39,307 bases of DNA from UBA6244 sp041582875 (lineage in GTDB: Bacteria; Bacteroidota; Bacteroidia; Bacteroidales; F082), in contig JBFHGX010000022.1 of NCBI GenBank assembly GCA_041582875.1, positions 1 through 39,307 on the forward strand. The letters run 5' to 3'. The position numbers and the translations under genes were made by a program. Each line of letters begins with the position of its first letter. Positions within the stretch are counted from its first letter, which is position 1. Of this stretch, positions 7,789 to 15,030 are shown piece by piece. The notes below the pieces were generated by a model. It had not been told where the DNA came from. It was given only the letters and a program-made list of their open reading frames with translations, and did no database searches.

Positions 7789-9516
7789 TTATTTTCCTAC
7801 CACGATTTTCTTAGTAATTGTATGGTTATTCAATTGGATTTTAACAAAATATAATCCATCTTTAAGTGATTCTGCATTGAGAATTAGGCTTTGCTTTCCG
7901 GCATTCATTTCGCCTTCATAAACCTGTGTTATTTTTCTTCCCAGCATATCAAATAAAGCAATGTCGATTGCTCCTTTTTGGGTCATGCTGAAGTTGATGT
8001 TGGTAAATTGGTTTACCGGATTTGGATACACTTCAAGTTGAGTCAGTGATTCGTTTTCTTCAACGCCTACTTGTGAATCGTAAGCCATTCCGGTAGTTAC
8101 CATATCTGTAAAGGCTGGCCCAGTCCAAAGTACATTGGTAGCCTCATCAGTGATGATGTAAAATCCACCGGCAAGACCTGTGCCTGAAGCATCGTTGAGT
8201 GTAAGGGTGTAGCAGTCGTTTGCAGGGAAAGTGAAGGGCTCCAAATGTAAACCACTGTTTGGATAAGGGCCTCCTGATGCAATGGCATTACCCGAACCAT
8301 CTGTAATACTCCAGGTAATATCCTGTGGATCGCCTAAGGTTTGAACGCCAAAATATCCAGTTTTAGGATAGTATTGCGATTGGGTAAAATTGGTGTAGAA
8401 ATTGTCATTTTGTGGAAGCTCATCAGTTTGACCATCAGGTTGGTTGCATGAAATGCTTAAGCTATTGTTGTCGGTTACATCAAAGGCGATTTCAGGTAAT
8501 GTAACCATGGTTGTTTCATTTTGAGCAAGGTTTCCTGTCCATTCATAGGTAAGTACTTCACCTCCATTAATTTCATATTCGAAATTGAGTGAAGTGAGTG
8601 CCATTACACCGTAGTTTTTAATTTCTGCGATGGGTGACATAACTCCTGTACAAGCATTTTGAGGATAAAATGCTCTTTGAATAGCTGCATCGTAATCATT
8701 CGACTCGATGGTGGTAATGTTACCTTTGATACCGCTTATGACTTCTTGATGGGTTTCAGAAACAAAAGCCACCACATCCAAATCTTCAAGAACCACATCT
8801 ACGCCATTATAATCAAGGGGTAGTTCGTATGTAAACACACCTGAATACAACGATCCGGTAGTGGTTTCGTTAATTTCGACACCCCATTGTCCGGTTAGTA
8901 AGTGACGCAACATATGCATATGGTTGTAGTTGTTTCCTGCATTACCACCCGTTTGGGGGCCTAAAATGTTGTTTTGAAGGATGGCCACATTTAACAAGTT
9001 GGTTGACTGTGGACTATCTCCTGTATAATATACTTCCACTTCCACAACCAATTGACGGGTTGAGGTTACAATGGTGGCTTCAACACCCACATTCAAATAA
9101 CTTGGCTCGGCCAATACCATATTGGATGCTGCAGTCCAGTTGTTCCTATTCATGGCAGTTCCGCTACCTTGTGACCAATTGGAAAACAGGTGGCGATTCA
9201 CAGTTGCGGCAGGATATCCCTGAAGGTCAGTTTGTCCTGCAAGTGCATTTCCCCAAGGGGTTCTGAAGTCAGGCTCTGATCCGGAAGGAGTCGCAAAACT
9301 TCCTTGGTGGATGTTGATCAGCAGGACGTCATCTGGGTGAGCATCATAAATAGCTTGACCAATGGCATGTCCTTGTGGACAAAATACACAATGGATACCT
9401 GTGTATTCTTCAAGAACAACGTTCTTGTTTTCGGGATCTGTTCCAACAATAGTTTGTGCTATAGCATATGTTGAGACCAGAATAAAAGCTAAAATAAGTG
9501 TAAAACCTTTTTTCAT
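7789..9516 (-). CDS. Secreted Omp28-like protein with CxxC motif and T9SS sorting domain
   Basis: Start chosen at the ATG at 9516, which gives a clean signal peptide (about 1-21, ending AIAQ); an upstream in-frame ATG at 9594 would bury it. Product 575 residues. The N-terminal half contains VLEEYTGIHCVFCPQGH (C43, C46), a thioredoxin-like CxxC in the context seen in Omp28-related outer-membrane/lipoprotein families of Bacteroidota, followed by LLINIHQGSF and a YPAATVNRH segment. The middle is beta-rich (extracellular adhesive or immunoglobulin-like, not assigned). The last 90 or so residues (from about 483, YPNPV at 497) form a type A T9SS C-terminal sorting domain ending KIVVGK, so the protein should be exported by the T9SS. 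Function of the CxxC domain is unknown; redox or metal handling is a guess. Confidence 0.85.
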   Translation of the reverse strand: MKKGFTLILAFILVSTYAIAQTIVGTDPENKNVVLEEYTGIHCVFCPQGHAIGQAIYDAHPDDVLLINIHQGSFATPSGSEPDFRTPWGNALAGQTDLQGYPAATVNRHLFSNWSQGSGTAMNRNNWTAASNMVLAEPSYLNVGVEATIVTSTRQLVVEVEVYYTGDSPQSTNLLNVAILQNNILGPQTGGNAGNNYNHMHMLRHLLTGQWGVEINETTTGSLYSGVFTYELPLDYNGVDVVLEDLDVVAFVSETHQEVISGIKGNITTIESNDYDAAIQRAFYPQNACTGVMSPIAEIKNYGVMALTSLNFEYEINGGEVLTYEWTGNLAQNETTMVTLPEIAFDVTDNNSLSISCNQPDGQTDELPQNDNFYTNFTQSQYYPKTGYFGVQTLGDPQDITWSITDGSGNAIASGGPYPNSGLHLEPFTFPANDCYTLTLNDASGTGLAGGFYIITDEATNVLWTGPAFTDMVTTGMAYDSQVGVEENESLTQLEVYPNPVNQFTNINFSMTQKGAIDIALFDMLGRKITQVYEGEMNAGKQSLILNAESLKDGLYFVKIQLNNHTITKKIVVGK

Positions 9517-9605
9517 CACGATTTTGATTAGTTTAAAAAATGTAAAAAAACTGAAGTTGGCAAGATTGATCCTTTTGGTTTTGTTAGAAATCACCTTCCT
9601 TCTTG

Positions 9606-9613
9606 CAAATGTA
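9606..9613 (-). promoter_or_regulatory. -7 element (TACATTTG) of the Omp28-like gene
   Basis: Exact TAnnTTTG on the minus strand, giving a leader of about 85 nt before the ATG at 9516. It also argues that the ATG at 9594 is at best within the leader. No good -33 seen. Confidence 0.5.
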
Positions 9614-9754
9614 TGACAACTAACCCTACTGAATGGTTGTTTTTATTCAAAAGTGATATTTAGCAGAAAAACAGAACTTAGATTAACTTTATTTGTGATT
9701 CTAATAGCGCAACCTTTGTGAGAATGAGCTTGTCTTTGCATTATGTAACCAAAG

Positions 9755-9762
9755 TATGTTTG
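9755..9762 (+). promoter_or_regulatory. -7 element (TATGTTTG) of the two-domain secreted protein gene
   Basis: Exact TAnnTTTG with a TTTG at 9735-9738, a 16-bp spacer that is shorter than the usual 19-21. Leader would be about 45 nt. The 296 bases from 9517 to 9812 hold only the leader and promoter of the Omp28-like gene and this one. Confidence 0.5.
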
Positions 9763-9812
9763 TGTTTTTGCGTTTGGTATGAAAATTGTTATTATTTAAT
9801 AAAACTATAAAG

Positions 9813-10934
9813 ATGAAAAAAACCTTACTTCTATTATTTTCTTTTGTGGCCATGATTGCTATTCAGGCTCAAACTTTTGAGTTGACCTGGGAGGGTGAAA
9901 CTTTGGGGGAAACGGTTGTTATTAATGCTGATCCATCTGTTGGGGAGGTGATATTTGATCCGTTGGTAACCAACCTAACCGGCGAGAACCTAAATGTAAA
10001 GGTACGAAGAACCAATGTTTCTGTTGTTGATGGTAGCGAAAATTATTTTTGCTGGGTGGCGTGTTACGCTCCTTTTGTGGATGAATCTTCAGAGTATTTC
10101 AATATGGTTGCTGGCTCCACAACTGATCAGGATTTCTTTTCTGCTCATTATACTCCACTAGGTCGAACAGGTGTTACTACTGTTGAGTATTTGTTTTTTA
10201 ATATGGACAATGAAGATCAAAATTTGAAGGTAACTGTCGAATACACTGTTCAGGCTGTAGTTGAAAGTCCGTTTGAACTGACTGTAGATGGTGAAGTTAT
10301 TGATGATGTTATTGAAATTAAGGCTGATCCTAGTGTTGGAGAAATGATATTCAATCCTTTGGTAACCAATACTACCAATACTACAATGAATGTTAAAGTG
10401 CGCAGAACCAATGTAACAGTGGTTGAAGGTACTGAAAATTATTTTTGTTGGGTAGCCTGTTATGCTCCTTTTGTAGATGAGTCATCAGAATATTATGAAA
10501 TGGCTCCCGGGCAAACTACCGAACTTGATTTCTTTTCGGCACATTATACTCCACTGGGAGTTGAAGGTACAACGATTGTTGAATACACCTTTTACAATAT
10601 GGATGACGAAACGCAGAGCTTTACGGTAACTGTTAATTATAATGCCAGTCCTGATGCCATTAGCGAAACCATTGCCAACGGAGTTCAGTTCGACAATATT
10701 TATCCTAACCCTGCTTCTAATTATGTAAACATAAACTACTCATTGGTTCCTGAAGTAAATCAAGGAAGTGTTAGGTTAACTAATTTGTTGGGTGCGTTGG
10801 TGAGCGAGACTCCCATTGACCTAAACAGTAATTCAGTGAAAATTGATGTCAGTAACCTGGATGGAGGTATTTATTTCTATTCGGTAGTTCTGAATGGAGA
10901 AATCCTGCACAGCAAAAAGCTGATCATAAAATAA
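9813..10934 (+). CDS. Secreted T9SS cargo with two tandem copies of an unrecognised domain
   Basis: Start ATG at 9813 follows an A-rich stretch and gives a typical signal peptide (about 1-20, IQAQ); an in-frame TTG at 9786 is less likely. Product 373 residues. Residues 22-153 and 154 onward are two copies of the same unit: counted by eye over 120 ungapped positions, about two thirds are identical. Best conserved are DPSVGE.IF.PLVTN, VKVRRTNV, ENYFCWVACYAPFVDESSEY and DFFSAHYTPLG. Each copy has a C-x3-C pair (CWVAC) that could form a disulfide or bind a ligand. From about 293 (YPNPAS) to the end is a type A T9SS sorting domain. I do not recognise the repeated domain; an extracellular beta-sandwich is a guess from its alternating pattern. 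It is divergent from the Omp28-like gene and ends at a bidirectional terminator. Confidence 0.85.
   Translation: MKKTLLLLFSFVAMIAIQAQTFELTWEGETLGETVVINADPSVGEVIFDPLVTNLTGENLNVKVRRTNVSVVDGSENYFCWVACYAPFVDESSEYFNMVAGSTTDQDFFSAHYTPLGRTGVTTVEYLFFNMDNEDQNLKVTVEYTVQAVVESPFELTVDGEVIDDVIEIKADPSVGEMIFNPLVTNTTNTTMNVKVRRTNVTVVEGTENYFCWVACYAPFVDESSEYYEMAPGQTTELDFFSAHYTPLGVEGTTIVEYTFYNMDDETQSFTVTVNYNASPDAISETIANGVQFDNIYPNPASNYVNINYSLVPEVNQGSVRLTNLLGALVSETPIDLNSNSVKIDVSNLDGGIYFYSVVLNGEILHSKKLIIK
9876..10640 (+). repeat. Intragenic tandem duplication (two units of about 390 bp)
   Basis: Unit 1 runs 9876-10271 and unit 2 from 10272 to about 10640. Protein alignment is gap-free for at least 120 residues with roughly 68% identity, while third codon positions differ widely, so the duplication is not recent. 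Confidence 0.85.
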
Positions 10935-10954
10935 AACACAAATAGGGTATTTGT

Positions 10955-10985
10955 AAAAAAAGCCGGTCGTCGACCGGCTTTTTTT
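10955..10985. terminator. Bidirectional terminator before metK
   Basis: A7-GCCGGT (10955-10967), loop CGTCG, ACCGGC-T7 (10973-10985): a 13-bp symmetric stem with A and T tracts, placed between two converging genes. Confidence 0.95.
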
Positions 10986-11010
10986 ATGCATTATAAGTTG
11001 AAATAAAAGG

Positions 11011-12315
11011 CTACAGATTGAAGGCAGCTTTTACTTGATCAACATAATTTAGTTTTTCCCAAGGGAAGAAGGTGACAGTCTTTTTGTAAACATTTACCCC
11101 ATTTCTGTTTTCAACAAAGGAGGTTGAGTCATCTTCAAAATAGACTTCAATTTCTTTGTCATATGAATCACGACCAAAATGACCATAAGAAGCTGTGGGT
11201 ACAAATATGGGATTTTTAAGCCCAAAACGGGACACAATGGCAAAAGGTCTCATATCGAAAATGTTCTCAAGCTTTTTCGAAATAGCTCCATCTTTCATGA
11301 TATTTCCGTTCTCATCTTTAACTTTGGCGGTGCCATAGGTGTTTACATAAAAACCAACAGGTTTGTCTACGCCTATTGCATAAGCCACTTGCACTAAAAT
11401 TTGATCAGCAACACCAGCTGCAACTACATTTTTGGCAATATGACGGGCAGCGTAAGCTGCTGAACGGTCCACTTTGGAAGCATCTTTTCCTGAAAATGCA
11501 CCACCACCGTGAGCTCCGTGACCTCCGTAGGTATCCACAATAATTTTTCTTCCGGTAAGACCAGTATCACCATGAGGGCCTCCAATTACAAATTTACCAG
11601 TTGGATTCACCAACAACCTCATCTCATCAGTAAACAATTGTTTGACTTTTGGGTCGTATTCAGCAATAACGCGAGGGATTAAAATACGGACACAATCCTC
11701 TTTGATTTTTTTCTGCATGTTTTCTTCTGTGTCGAAGTCATCATGCTGTGTTGAAATAACAATGGTATCGATCCTGATCGGATTTCCATTGTCATCATAT
11801 TCAAGGGTCACCTGCGATTTTGAATCAGGGCGGAGGTAGGTCATTTCTTCGCCTTCACGACGGATTTTCGCCATTTCGAAAAGCAAATCATGAGCAATTT
11901 CTGTGGTGTAAGGCATCAGGTCGTTCATTTCTTTAACGGCATAGCCAAACATCATCCCCTGGTCACCGGCACCTTGGTCTTCTTCCTTGGCACGAACAAC
12001 CCCTTGGTTGATATCCGAAGATTGTTCGTGTAAAGCAGAAAGAACAGAGCAAGAATCTGCATCAAATTGATATGCTGCTTTCACATAGCCAATACGGCGA
12101 ATGGTTTCGCGGGCGACGTGTTGTAAATCTACATATGCTGTGGTTTTTACTTCGCCGGCAATCATAGCTAAACCGGTAGTTACCAATGTTTCGCAGGCCA
12201 CCTTAGAGTTGGGGTCGTGTCGCAACATTTCATCTAATACCGCATCTGAAATCTGATCGGAAACCTTGTCGGGATGTCCTTCAGAAACAGACTCGGACGT
12301 AAAATAATATGACAT
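11011..12315 (-). CDS. metK: MetK, S-adenosylmethionine synthetase
   Basis: Makes SAM from methionine and ATP. The 434-residue product has the family N-terminus (FTSESVSEGHPDKVSDQ, His/Asp of the ATP and metal site about 14-24), the signature GAGDQGMMFGYA (about 115-126), the P-loop-like GGGAFSGKD (about 270-278) and HGDTGLTGRKIIVDTYGG. Length is slightly above the 384-residue E. coli enzyme, as is usual in Bacteroidota, with an insertion near residues 170-205. Monocistronic, with its own -7 element and a roughly 125-nt leader that carries a SAM-II-like element, so product feedback on metK is likely. Confidence 0.97.
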   Translation of the reverse strand: MSYYFTSESVSEGHPDKVSDQISDAVLDEMLRHDPNSKVACETLVTTGLAMIAGEVKTTAYVDLQHVARETIRRIGYVKAAYQFDADSCSVLSALHEQSSDINQGVVRAKEEDQGAGDQGMMFGYAVKEMNDLMPYTTEIAHDLLFEMAKIRREGEEMTYLRPDSKSQVTLEYDDNGNPIRIDTIVISTQHDDFDTEENMQKKIKEDCVRILIPRVIAEYDPKVKQLFTDEMRLLVNPTGKFVIGGPHGDTGLTGRKIIVDTYGGHGAHGGGAFSGKDASKVDRSAAYAARHIAKNVVAAGVADQILVQVAYAIGVDKPVGFYVNTYGTAKVKDENGNIMKDGAISKKLENIFDMRPFAIVSRFGLKNPIFVPTASYGHFGRDSYDKEIEVYFEDDSTSFVENRNGVNVYKKTVTFFPWEKLNYVDQVKAAFNL

Positions 12316-12373
12316 AATTCAATTGATTATATATTAAACAAAGGAGGGAAGGTTTGGGTGATTGGCGGTCATA

Positions 12374-12426
12374 GTTGCTTTAGCATTTTTTTTCCGTGGT
12401 TGCAATCAATCAAATCTTTCCACAAG
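12374..12426 (-). promoter_or_regulatory. SAM-II-like riboswitch in the metK leader
   Basis: Read on the minus strand, the leader contains GUGG (12423-12420), then GAUUUG, then AUUGCA directly before CCAC (12399-12396), an A-rich stretch, and UGCUAAAGCAAC (12385-12374). These are the landmarks of the SAM-II pseudoknot as I remember them: P1 stem, GAUUU in L1, UUGCA before the 3' strand of P1, an A-rich L3, and GCUAAA. A pseudoknot is possible: GCA (12403-12401) with UGC (12385-12383), and UUG (12409-12407) with CAA (12377-12375). P1 is short (4 bp plus two G.U), there are three extra A residues before GAUUUG, and the usual CC/GG closing pair is replaced by UUG/CAA. About 58 nt separate it from the metK ATG, more than in typical SAM-II leaders. 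Confidence 0.6.
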
Positions 12427-12446
12427 CGTTTTTTTAAAACTTGGGG

Positions 12447-12454
12447 CAAAGATA
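12447..12454 (-). promoter_or_regulatory. -7 element (TATCTTTG) of metK
   Basis: Exact TAnnTTTG on the minus strand; initiation near 12440-12443 would begin the transcript about 15-20 nt before the SAM-II-like element, so the whole aptamer would be transcribed. No TTG at 19 bp. Confidence 0.65.
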
Positions 12455-12505
12455 TGGAAATATTTGTTTTAAGGAATTTCTTAAGTACTTAAAGTTGAAA
12501 AGGGG

Positions 12506-12554
12506 GAAGACGGAAGTGTTAAGATGGAAGTCAGAAGACCGAAGCATGAAGTTA
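12506..12554. repeat. Degenerate 7-bp tandem repeat, seven units (GAAGNNN)
   Basis: Seven consecutive 7-bp units: GAAGACG, GAAGTGT, TAAGATG, GAAGTCA, GAAGACC, GAAGCAT, GAAGTTA. The GAAG core keeps exact 7-bp register in six of seven units and TAAG in the third. It lies between the gldA stop and the metK promoter. No ORF with a start and context explains it. Confidence 0.8.
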
Positions 12555-12579
12555 ATTAAGTTTATTTTAGGAACTTTTA

Positions 12580-13500
12580 CTATATCTTTTCATGGGTTAG
12601 TCGGTGAAAAACATCCTCCATTTTGCTCGATTCTTGCGAAAGTGCCAAAACGTTGTAATTTTTTGAGACAGCGAATTTGAATACTTTTTCTCTAAGGTCA
12701 AGTCCTTTTTTACCTGTGATGAGCCAAATGGTTTCCGATACCTGATCCACTTGCGCTACTCCTTCGATGGTTTTGAGTTGTTTTTTATCGATGGCTTCTT
12801 TTAGTTCGAGTCGATAAGTAAACGCTTGACTGGAGTTTTTGGATAGGTTAGCAGGTGTGTCGTCGGCTACAATTTTTCCTTGATCGATGATGATTACCCG
12901 ACTGCAAAGCGCTTCAACTTCCTGCATGATGTGGGTGCTGAGGATGATGGTTTTCTTCTTACCTAAATCAGCAATTATCCTTCTGATTTCAACCAGTTGA
13001 TTGGGATCAAGTCCGGAGGTCGGTTCGTCAAGAATTAGAATTTCAGGATCATGAATTAATGCCTGGGCCAATCCCACCCGTTGGCGATATCCTTTGGAAA
13101 GCTCACCAATTTTTTTTCTGCTTTCTGCAGAAAGTCCGGTTAGTTGAATTACTTCTTCAACAGCAGCTTTTGATTTACCTGGATTCGGATAGCTCTTGTA
13201 AACGAAATTCAGGTATTCACGCACGTACATGTCAGTATACAGCGGATTGAGTTCAGGCAAATATCCAATGCATTTACGCACGTCCAGTGATTGTTCCTGA
13301 ATATCTAAACCATTGACCTGTGCCGATCCTGAAGAGGGCGGAATCACGGTAGTTAGAATTTTCATCAAGGTGGATTTTCCTGCTCCATTTGGACCTAGTA
13401 GTCCTACAACCTCGCCTTTGTTTATGGATAAGGTGACGTCGTCAAGCGCTTTTTGTTGACCGTAAAACTTGGTTATTCCTTCTATTTTTATCGTTGACAT
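12580..13500 (-). CDS. gldA: ABC transporter ATP-binding protein, GldA-like
   Basis: 306 residues from the ATG at 13500 (MSTIKIEGITKFYG). A longer reading from 13569 is rejected because the promoter element lies inside it. Motifs: Walker A GPNGAGKST (about 36-44), signature LSKGYRQR (134-141; degenerate for LSGGQ as common in this subfamily), Walker B ILILDEP (about 154-160) and the switch histidine in STHIMQE. The YLPELNPLYTDMYVREYL segment and the C-terminal DUF-like region resemble GldA, the ATPase of the Bacteroidota gliding-associated ABC exporter, but close paralogues exist. Its membrane partners (gldF, gldG) are not in the window, so gliding function is inferred only. Confidence 0.75.
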   Translation of the reverse strand: MSTIKIEGITKFYGQQKALDDVTLSINKGEVVGLLGPNGAGKSTLMKILTTVIPPSSGSAQVNGLDIQEQSLDVRKCIGYLPELNPLYTDMYVREYLNFVYKSYPNPGKSKAAVEEVIQLTGLSAESRKKIGELSKGYRQRVGLAQALIHDPEILILDEPTSGLDPNQLVEIRRIIADLGKKKTIILSTHIMQEVEALCSRVIIIDQGKIVADDTPANLSKNSSQAFTYRLELKEAIDKKQLKTIEGVAQVDQVSETIWLITGKKGLDLREKVFKFAVSKNYNVLALSQESSKMEDVFHRLTHEKI

Positions 13501-13524
13501 GGATGCGATTTGATTAAATTTATG

Positions 13525-13532
13525 CAAAAGTA
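13525..13532 (-). promoter_or_regulatory. -7 element (TACTTTTG) of gldA
   Basis: Exact TAnnTTTG on the minus strand; leader about 20 nt to the ATG at 13500. It supports the shorter gldA start. Confidence 0.65.
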
Positions 13533-13552
13533 ACTTTTTAGATTTTAATTTA

Positions 13553-13560
13553 TATCTTTG
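13553..13560 (+). promoter_or_regulatory. -7 element (TATCTTTG) of the T9SS cargo gene at 13586
   Basis: Exact TAnnTTTG on the plus strand, leader about 20 nt. Its -33 region would cover the gldA -7 element, 20 bp away. Confidence 0.65.
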
Positions 13561-13585
13561 AGAGGTCAATCCTAAAAAACAAGTT

Positions 13586-14917
13586 ATGAAATCAAAAGTG
13601 CTTATTCTTCAGTTGCTTATTTTACCCTTGTTTGCATTTTCACAAATCTATTTTGAAAATACATTCGATTTTGGAACATTCGATCATCCAACAGCAGTGG
13701 CAACTGACGAGGCAGGCAATGTATTTGTCTGTGGCTGGTATGAAGATGAAAACCTCGAAAATCAACATGCTTTTGCATTTAAAGTGGATGCAAACGGACA
13801 GGAAGTCTGGCGAAATGTGATAAATAATTCATCTAAATTTTATAACCTTTGTATCATGGCAAGTGGCGATATTGCACTGGCCGGAGGAATGGCACAGCAT
13901 TGTTATCTTCAGGTAGTAAATTCAGAAACCGGCATTGAGACCTGGACCTATGAAGAGGATGCATCGGACGGGTTTTGGTTTGGAACAGTTAACGAAATGC
14001 CAGCCGGCTCTTTGAGTGAACTGGTTGCTGCAAAAACAAAGGACAGCCTGCATACTCCTCTTATATATAATGTTTCCAGCAGTTTAGGAAGAGTTAAAGC
14101 AATAACTCCATGGATGTATGAAGTAGATGAGGAGATTAAACAATCTTATCTGCAGTCGTATGATTATATGTGGTTTGGAGTGAAAGATGTGGCATTTGCC
14201 TATGATAATGATAACCATTTCAGAACTGTATGGTCTTTTGGTGCCAGCTATAATGCGGGGATGGATAGATATACCCCTGATTCGTGGTTTCTTATTAGAA
14301 CGTTGGCTGGTGATTCTGGAGTTGGCTCTATTGGCCTGTTGTCAACAGACTTCATTCATGGGGGGGTGGATGGCAACTGGATTGACTTAAGTTATCCAGG
14401 TGCCATGGTTTTGGGCTCTGGAGCACTTGGATTTGAAAAAATCATGATAACGGGATCCATTAACGGAGATTTGGCCCTATGGCTAGTAGATACTGATCTC
14501 AATTTGCAAGATGAAATCACTTATCCAGTTGAAAACGAACGGACAGGCGTTGATGTGTTAGGGCTAGCTTCAAACGACCTCTTGATGATGGGCTTTGAAA
14601 GCCCTGGGGATGGTAGCTCCTCCGATGTGTTTTTGATGAAACGTGATGCCGATGGAGGTGTGGTTTCTACTCCTGAAATCATCACTAATAAAAGTGTGCA
14701 GGTATATCCAAATCCGGCCAAGGACAGGATTTACATAAAAAATACCAATAGCTTAAATGTGGAGGTAGATGTTATGAATAGTTTAGGTCAATTAGTACTG
14801 AAGATTAGTAACTCCAATCAATATGTTTCATTGGAGGATCTGCCAAAAGGATATTACTTGGCTGTTATTAAGATAGATGGTATGAAAATGAGGCAGGAAA
14901 AGTTGTTGGTACAATAA
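13586..14917 (+). CDS. Secreted protein with T9SS type A sorting domain, function unknown
   Basis: 443 residues. A signal peptide (about 1-20, ending FAFSQ) and a C-terminal type A T9SS sorting domain (about 371-443, starting VQVYPNPAKD and ending KLLVQ) show it is exported. The central part has short repeats such as FDHPTAVATDEAGNVFVCGW and ASGDIALAGGM, which resemble blades of SBBP or beta-propeller proteins (about 25-110 and 280-350), but I cannot count a complete propeller. A long aromatic-rich middle (about 120-260) is unassigned. No catalytic motif was recognised. Divergent from gldA, convergent with the helicase gene downstream; no clear terminator in the 113-base gap. Confidence 0.85.
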   Translation: MKSKVLILQLLILPLFAFSQIYFENTFDFGTFDHPTAVATDEAGNVFVCGWYEDENLENQHAFAFKVDANGQEVWRNVINNSSKFYNLCIMASGDIALAGGMAQHCYLQVVNSETGIETWTYEEDASDGFWFGTVNEMPAGSLSELVAAKTKDSLHTPLIYNVSSSLGRVKAITPWMYEVDEEIKQSYLQSYDYMWFGVKDVAFAYDNDNHFRTVWSFGASYNAGMDRYTPDSWFLIRTLAGDSGVGSIGLLSTDFIHGGVDGNWIDLSYPGAMVLGSGALGFEKIMITGSINGDLALWLVDTDLNLQDEITYPVENERTGVDVLGLASNDLLMMGFESPGDGSSSDVFLMKRDADGGVVSTPEIITNKSVQVYPNPAKDRIYIKNTNSLNVEVDVMNSLGQLVLKISNSNQYVSLEDLPKGYYLAVIKIDGMKMRQEKLLVQ

Positions 14918-15030
14918 GAAACAGTGAATTATTGTATGTTCTTATTTGGCGTATGTTCAGTAATTGCTTGCCTTTCGAGTAGTTTCATGAATCCTGTGCT
15001 GTTTAAGAGAAAGTAAGACCATAGTAATAT

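Noticed and set aside
12441..12680. Plus-strand frame across the heptad repeat and the end of gldA
   Set aside because: Starts inside the metK promoter region and runs into gldA antisense; no ribosome site and composition follows the repeat.
14918..15030. Gap between the third T9SS cargo gene and the UvrD/PcrA gene searched for a terminator
   Set aside because: Only two GTATGTTC direct repeats and no convincing hairpin with a T run were found.
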